A stretch of 17,281 nt of DNA from positions 1-17,281 of the forward strand of contig CAZGKT010000062.1 of NCBI GenBank assembly GCA_964525605.1, written 5' to 3'. Of this stretch, positions 15,214 through 17,281 are shown piece after piece; the stretch's first letter is position 1, and each line of letters starts with the position of its first letter. The stretch comes from CAVTWJ01 sp964525605. GTDB lineage: Bacteria > Oederibacteriota > Muellerivitia > Muellerivitales > Muellerivitaceae. The position numbers were made by a program, and so were the translations under genes. The notes below the pieces were generated by a model. It was not told the DNA's origin, searched no databases, and was given only the letters and a program-made list of their open reading frames with translations.

Positions 15214-16386
15214 TTGAACCCCATCCCTTTTGAAGAAACCAAGACCCTCTACACCACCCAATTTGGCGGTTCACCCGAAGTCGTGGCCTGGGGCCCCGGG
15301 AGGGTCAACCTGATCGGCGAGCATACCGATTACAACCAGGGGCTCGTTTTGCCGATGGCGGTAAACAGGGGCATTCGCATTTGCGGCAAGGGACGAACCG
15401 ACGGAAAAGTCATTCTCTACTCGGGCGATTACAAAGACCGCGTGGAATTCGATACCCAACTACCCCAGAAGGACCCGGACCACGCCTGGGCCAATTACTT
15501 CAAGGGTGTCCTCGTCCAATACCAGAAAAAGAACCCGTCATTCCCCGGCTGTCAGGCGGTCATTCAAGGCGACCTTCCCCAGGGGGCGGGCTTGAGTTCT
15601 TCCGCGGCCTTCGAAGTCACGACCGCCTCCTTTTTGGAAAAAATCGGCGGTACCGTATGGCATGACATGGAACTGATCCAGGCGGCCCAGGCAGCCGAAA
15701 ACCAGTTCGTCGGAGTCCAATGCGGAATCATGGACCCCTTCGTCTCCTATCTGGGCCGTGAAAACACCGCCCTCATGATCGATTGTCAGGACTTGGCCTA
15801 TGAATGGGTGTCTGTTCCCACGGGAGTGAAAATCGTGGTCTGCAACACAGGGGTCAAACGCGAACTCGCCGTTTCGGCCTACAACCAGAGGCGGCAGGAA
15901 TGCGAGGCGGCGGTCACCCTATTGCATGCCGCGCTTCCCTACGTTCATTCCCTGCGAGACCTTTCCTCGCCGGATTTTGAGCGTTACCAGGGCATTCTTC
16001 CCAACTTGATCCTTAAACGCTGCCGCCATGTGGTTTCGGAAAACCAAAGGGTTCGGGATATGGTGCGGGCCCTGGAACAGGGGGATCTGGTGACCGCCGG
16101 TAATTTAATGGCCCAGTCGCATGAATCCCTGCGGGAAGATTACGAAGTCAGCTGTGGAGAGTTGAACATTCTCTGTACCCTGGCCCAGCAGAACGACGCA
16201 GTCTATGGGGCCCGCATGATGGGCGGCGGTTTCGGCGGTTGCACCGTCAACCTGGTACGCGAGGATGGCGTGGATGTTTTCTTGAAAGACATGGCCGAAG
16301 GTTACCGGAAAAAGGCAAAATTGGAATTGGAAAGCTACATTTTCACCGCCTCCCCCGGAGCAAAATTTTTCTCTGATCGTGAATAA
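15214..16386 (+). CDS. galK: Galactokinase (GHMP kinase family)
   Basis: 390 residues, normal for GalK. It makes galactose 1-phosphate from galactose and ATP in the cytoplasm. All three GHMP motifs are present: GPGRVNLIGEHTDYN (residues 27-41), LPQGAGLSSSAAFE (121-134), and GARMMGGGFGGCT near the C-terminus. The probable catalytic base is Asp174 in CGIMDPF. The start is TTG at 15214, with AAGGAAG upstream; no better start was found. It is divergent from xylA and shares the operator region. The next gene encodes a nucleotidyltransferase, which could use its product. Confidence 0.93.
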   Translation: MNPIPFEETKTLYTTQFGGSPEVVAWGPGRVNLIGEHTDYNQGLVLPMAVNRGIRICGKGRTDGKVILYSGDYKDRVEFDTQLPQKDPDHAWANYFKGVLVQYQKKNPSFPGCQAVIQGDLPQGAGLSSSAAFEVTTASFLEKIGGTVWHDMELIQAAQAAENQFVGVQCGIMDPFVSYLGRENTALMIDCQDLAYEWVSVPTGVKIVVCNTGVKRELAVSAYNQRRQECEAAVTLLHAALPYVHSLRDLSSPDFERYQGILPNLILKRCRHVVSENQRVRDMVRALEQGDLVTAGNLMAQSHESLREDYEVSCGELNILCTLAQQNDAVYGARMMGGGFGGCTVNLVREDGVDVFLKDMAEGYRKKAKLELESYIFTASPGAKFFSDRE

Positions 16387-16426
16387 ATAAGAATTTTTTG
16401 ATAAACCTTGAAGCAAAGATAATTTT

Positions 16427-16556
16427 CACCGCCAAGACGCCAAGGACGCCAAGAAAGTCAAAAATAATTGTGGTTAAAAACATTATAAAATTTTAATTTC
16501 TTAGGTTTTCTTGGCGTCCTTGGCGTCCTTGGCGTCCTTGGCGTCTTGGCGGTTAA
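16427..16556. repeat. Inverted pair of CACCGCCAAGACG-type repeats after galK
   Basis: The left arm 16427-16456 reads CACCGCCAAGACGCCAAGGA and onward. The right arm 16507-16556 is its inverted match but carries more copies of the 9-base unit TTGGCGTCC (four, ending TTGGCGGTTAAA). The arms are separated by about 50 AT-rich bases. They can form a strong hairpin between galK and the next gene and may stop or reduce read-through. Repeats of this type are dispersed in many bacterial genomes. Confidence 0.8.
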
Positions 16557-16598
16557 ATAGATTTTGTTTTTTAGTTTTTAACTTATTGAGGAATAACC

Positions 16599-17281
16599 AT
16601 GAAACCCACCCTCCTGATCATGGCCGCCGGCATGGGAAGCCGGTTCGGCGGGCTCAAACAGATGCAGGGCGTCGGCCCGGGCGGGGCGACCCTGTTGGAT
16701 TATTCCATCTTTGACGCTCTGCGCGCCGGGTTTGGGAAGGTGGTTTTCATTGTGCGCCGTGAGATGGAGGCGGATTTCAGAGAACGCATTGGGAAGCATT
16801 GGGAATCCAAAGTCTCTGTCAGTTACGCCTTTCAGGAGTTATCAGACCTCCCATCAGGGTTTCAGGCCCCGCCAGCCCGTCAAAAGCCGTGGGGCACGGG
16901 ACACGCCATCTATTCGGCCCGCCAAGCCGTTCATGAACCCTTCGCCGTCCTCAACGCCGACGACTACTATGGCCCCCACACCTTCCAGGTCATGGGGGAT
17001 TTCCTCAAGAATATCCGGGAAATTCAATCCATCCACTACGCCATGGTGGGCTACAAGCTCGCTAACACCCTGTCCGAATTTGGAACCGTTTCCCGAGGCC
17101 TTTGCGAGGCGGACCCGGAGGGCGACCTCAAGAAGATCGTGGAAAGATTGAAGGTCCGCAAAACGGCCAGCGGAGCTGAATACCTGGACGAGACGGGAAG
17201 GGCCCACGCGCTGAAGGGGGATGAGTTGGTATCGATGAACATCTGGGGCTGCACCCCGGCCATCTTCCCCCAATTAGAAAA
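16599..17281 (+). CDS. Sugar-phosphate nucleotidyltransferase (3' end outside window)
   Basis: 227 complete codons are visible and the frame is open to the right edge. The ATG at 16599 has a GAGGA ribosome-binding site. The N-terminal MAAGMGSRFGGLKQM is the nucleotide-binding G-x-G-x-R motif of GT-A-fold nucleotidyltransferases, and AVLNADDYYG (about residues 114-123) holds the metal-binding Asp pair; KPWGTGHAI (about residues 96-104) is the expected second loop. It would join a sugar 1-phosphate to a nucleotide. Placed directly after galK, it may turn galactose 1-phosphate into UDP-galactose and so replace GalT, but the substrate cannot be read from sequence. The long inverted repeat (16427-16556) separates the two genes. 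Confidence 0.8.
   Translation, partial: MKPTLLIMAAGMGSRFGGLKQMQGVGPGGATLLDYSIFDALRAGFGKVVFIVRREMEADFRERIGKHWESKVSVSYAFQELSDLPSGFQAPPARQKPWGTGHAIYSARQAVHEPFAVLNADDYYGPHTFQVMGDFLKNIREIQSIHYAMVGYKLANTLSEFGTVSRGLCEADPEGDLKKIVERLKVRKTASGAEYLDETGRAHALKGDELVSMNIWGCTPAIFPQLE

Overview
The window reads as a chromosomal piece of an uncultured, environmental Gram-negative-type bacterium. GC-rich sugar-catabolism genes (about 60% GC in the stretch counted) sit beside a giant secreted repeat protein with NHL-like repeats and Thr/Pro 'TPT' linkers. That style of protein is common in poorly studied candidate phyla, so the taxonomic placement is inference and weak. No rRNA, tRNA, CRISPR, transposase or integrase gene was recognised.

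Layout from left to right. (1) 1-4152, minus strand: one uninterrupted reading frame, cut by the left window edge, encoding a secreted protein of at least 1384 residues. It has a signal peptide, 12 NHL-like repeats, a TPT linker, 7 SBBP-like repeats, a second TPT linker and a Gly-rich tail. (2) 4153-4913: non-coding, including about 38 degenerate copies of an 11-bp unit beginning GGTAT or TGTAT. (3) 4914-9263: xylulokinase (xylB), two AT-rich cargo genes of unknown function, and a vapBC toxin-antitoxin pair. Duplicated fragments of neighbouring genes are scattered between them: three copies of the end of the 9264-11243 gene, two of the end of vapC and two of the start of xylB. (4) 9264-15010: a cytoplasmic, probably glycoside-active protein, an ABC sugar-binding lipoprotein, a LacI-family repressor and xylose isomerase (xylA), all on the minus strand. 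(5) 15011-15213: a divergent control region with two almost identical 20-bp sites bracketing a good xylA promoter. (6) 15214-17281, plus strand: galactokinase (galK) and a sugar-phosphate nucleotidyltransferase cut by the right window edge.

Working model: a sugar or oligosaccharide is captured by the binding protein, cleaved inside the cell by the 659-residue protein, and the xylose released goes through XylA and XylB to xylulose 5-phosphate. Galactose goes through GalK and perhaps the nucleotidyltransferase to UDP-galactose. The pairing of xylose and galactose genes around one LacI-type control region would fit a mixed Xyl/Gal plant glycan such as xyloglucan oligosaccharides, but that substrate is inference. 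The ABC permeases are not in the window.

The most unusual parts are the mosaic of duplicated gene ends between the hydrolase-like gene and xylB, the helically spaced 11-bp array, and a dispersed repeat embedded in the signal-peptide coding region of the binding protein.
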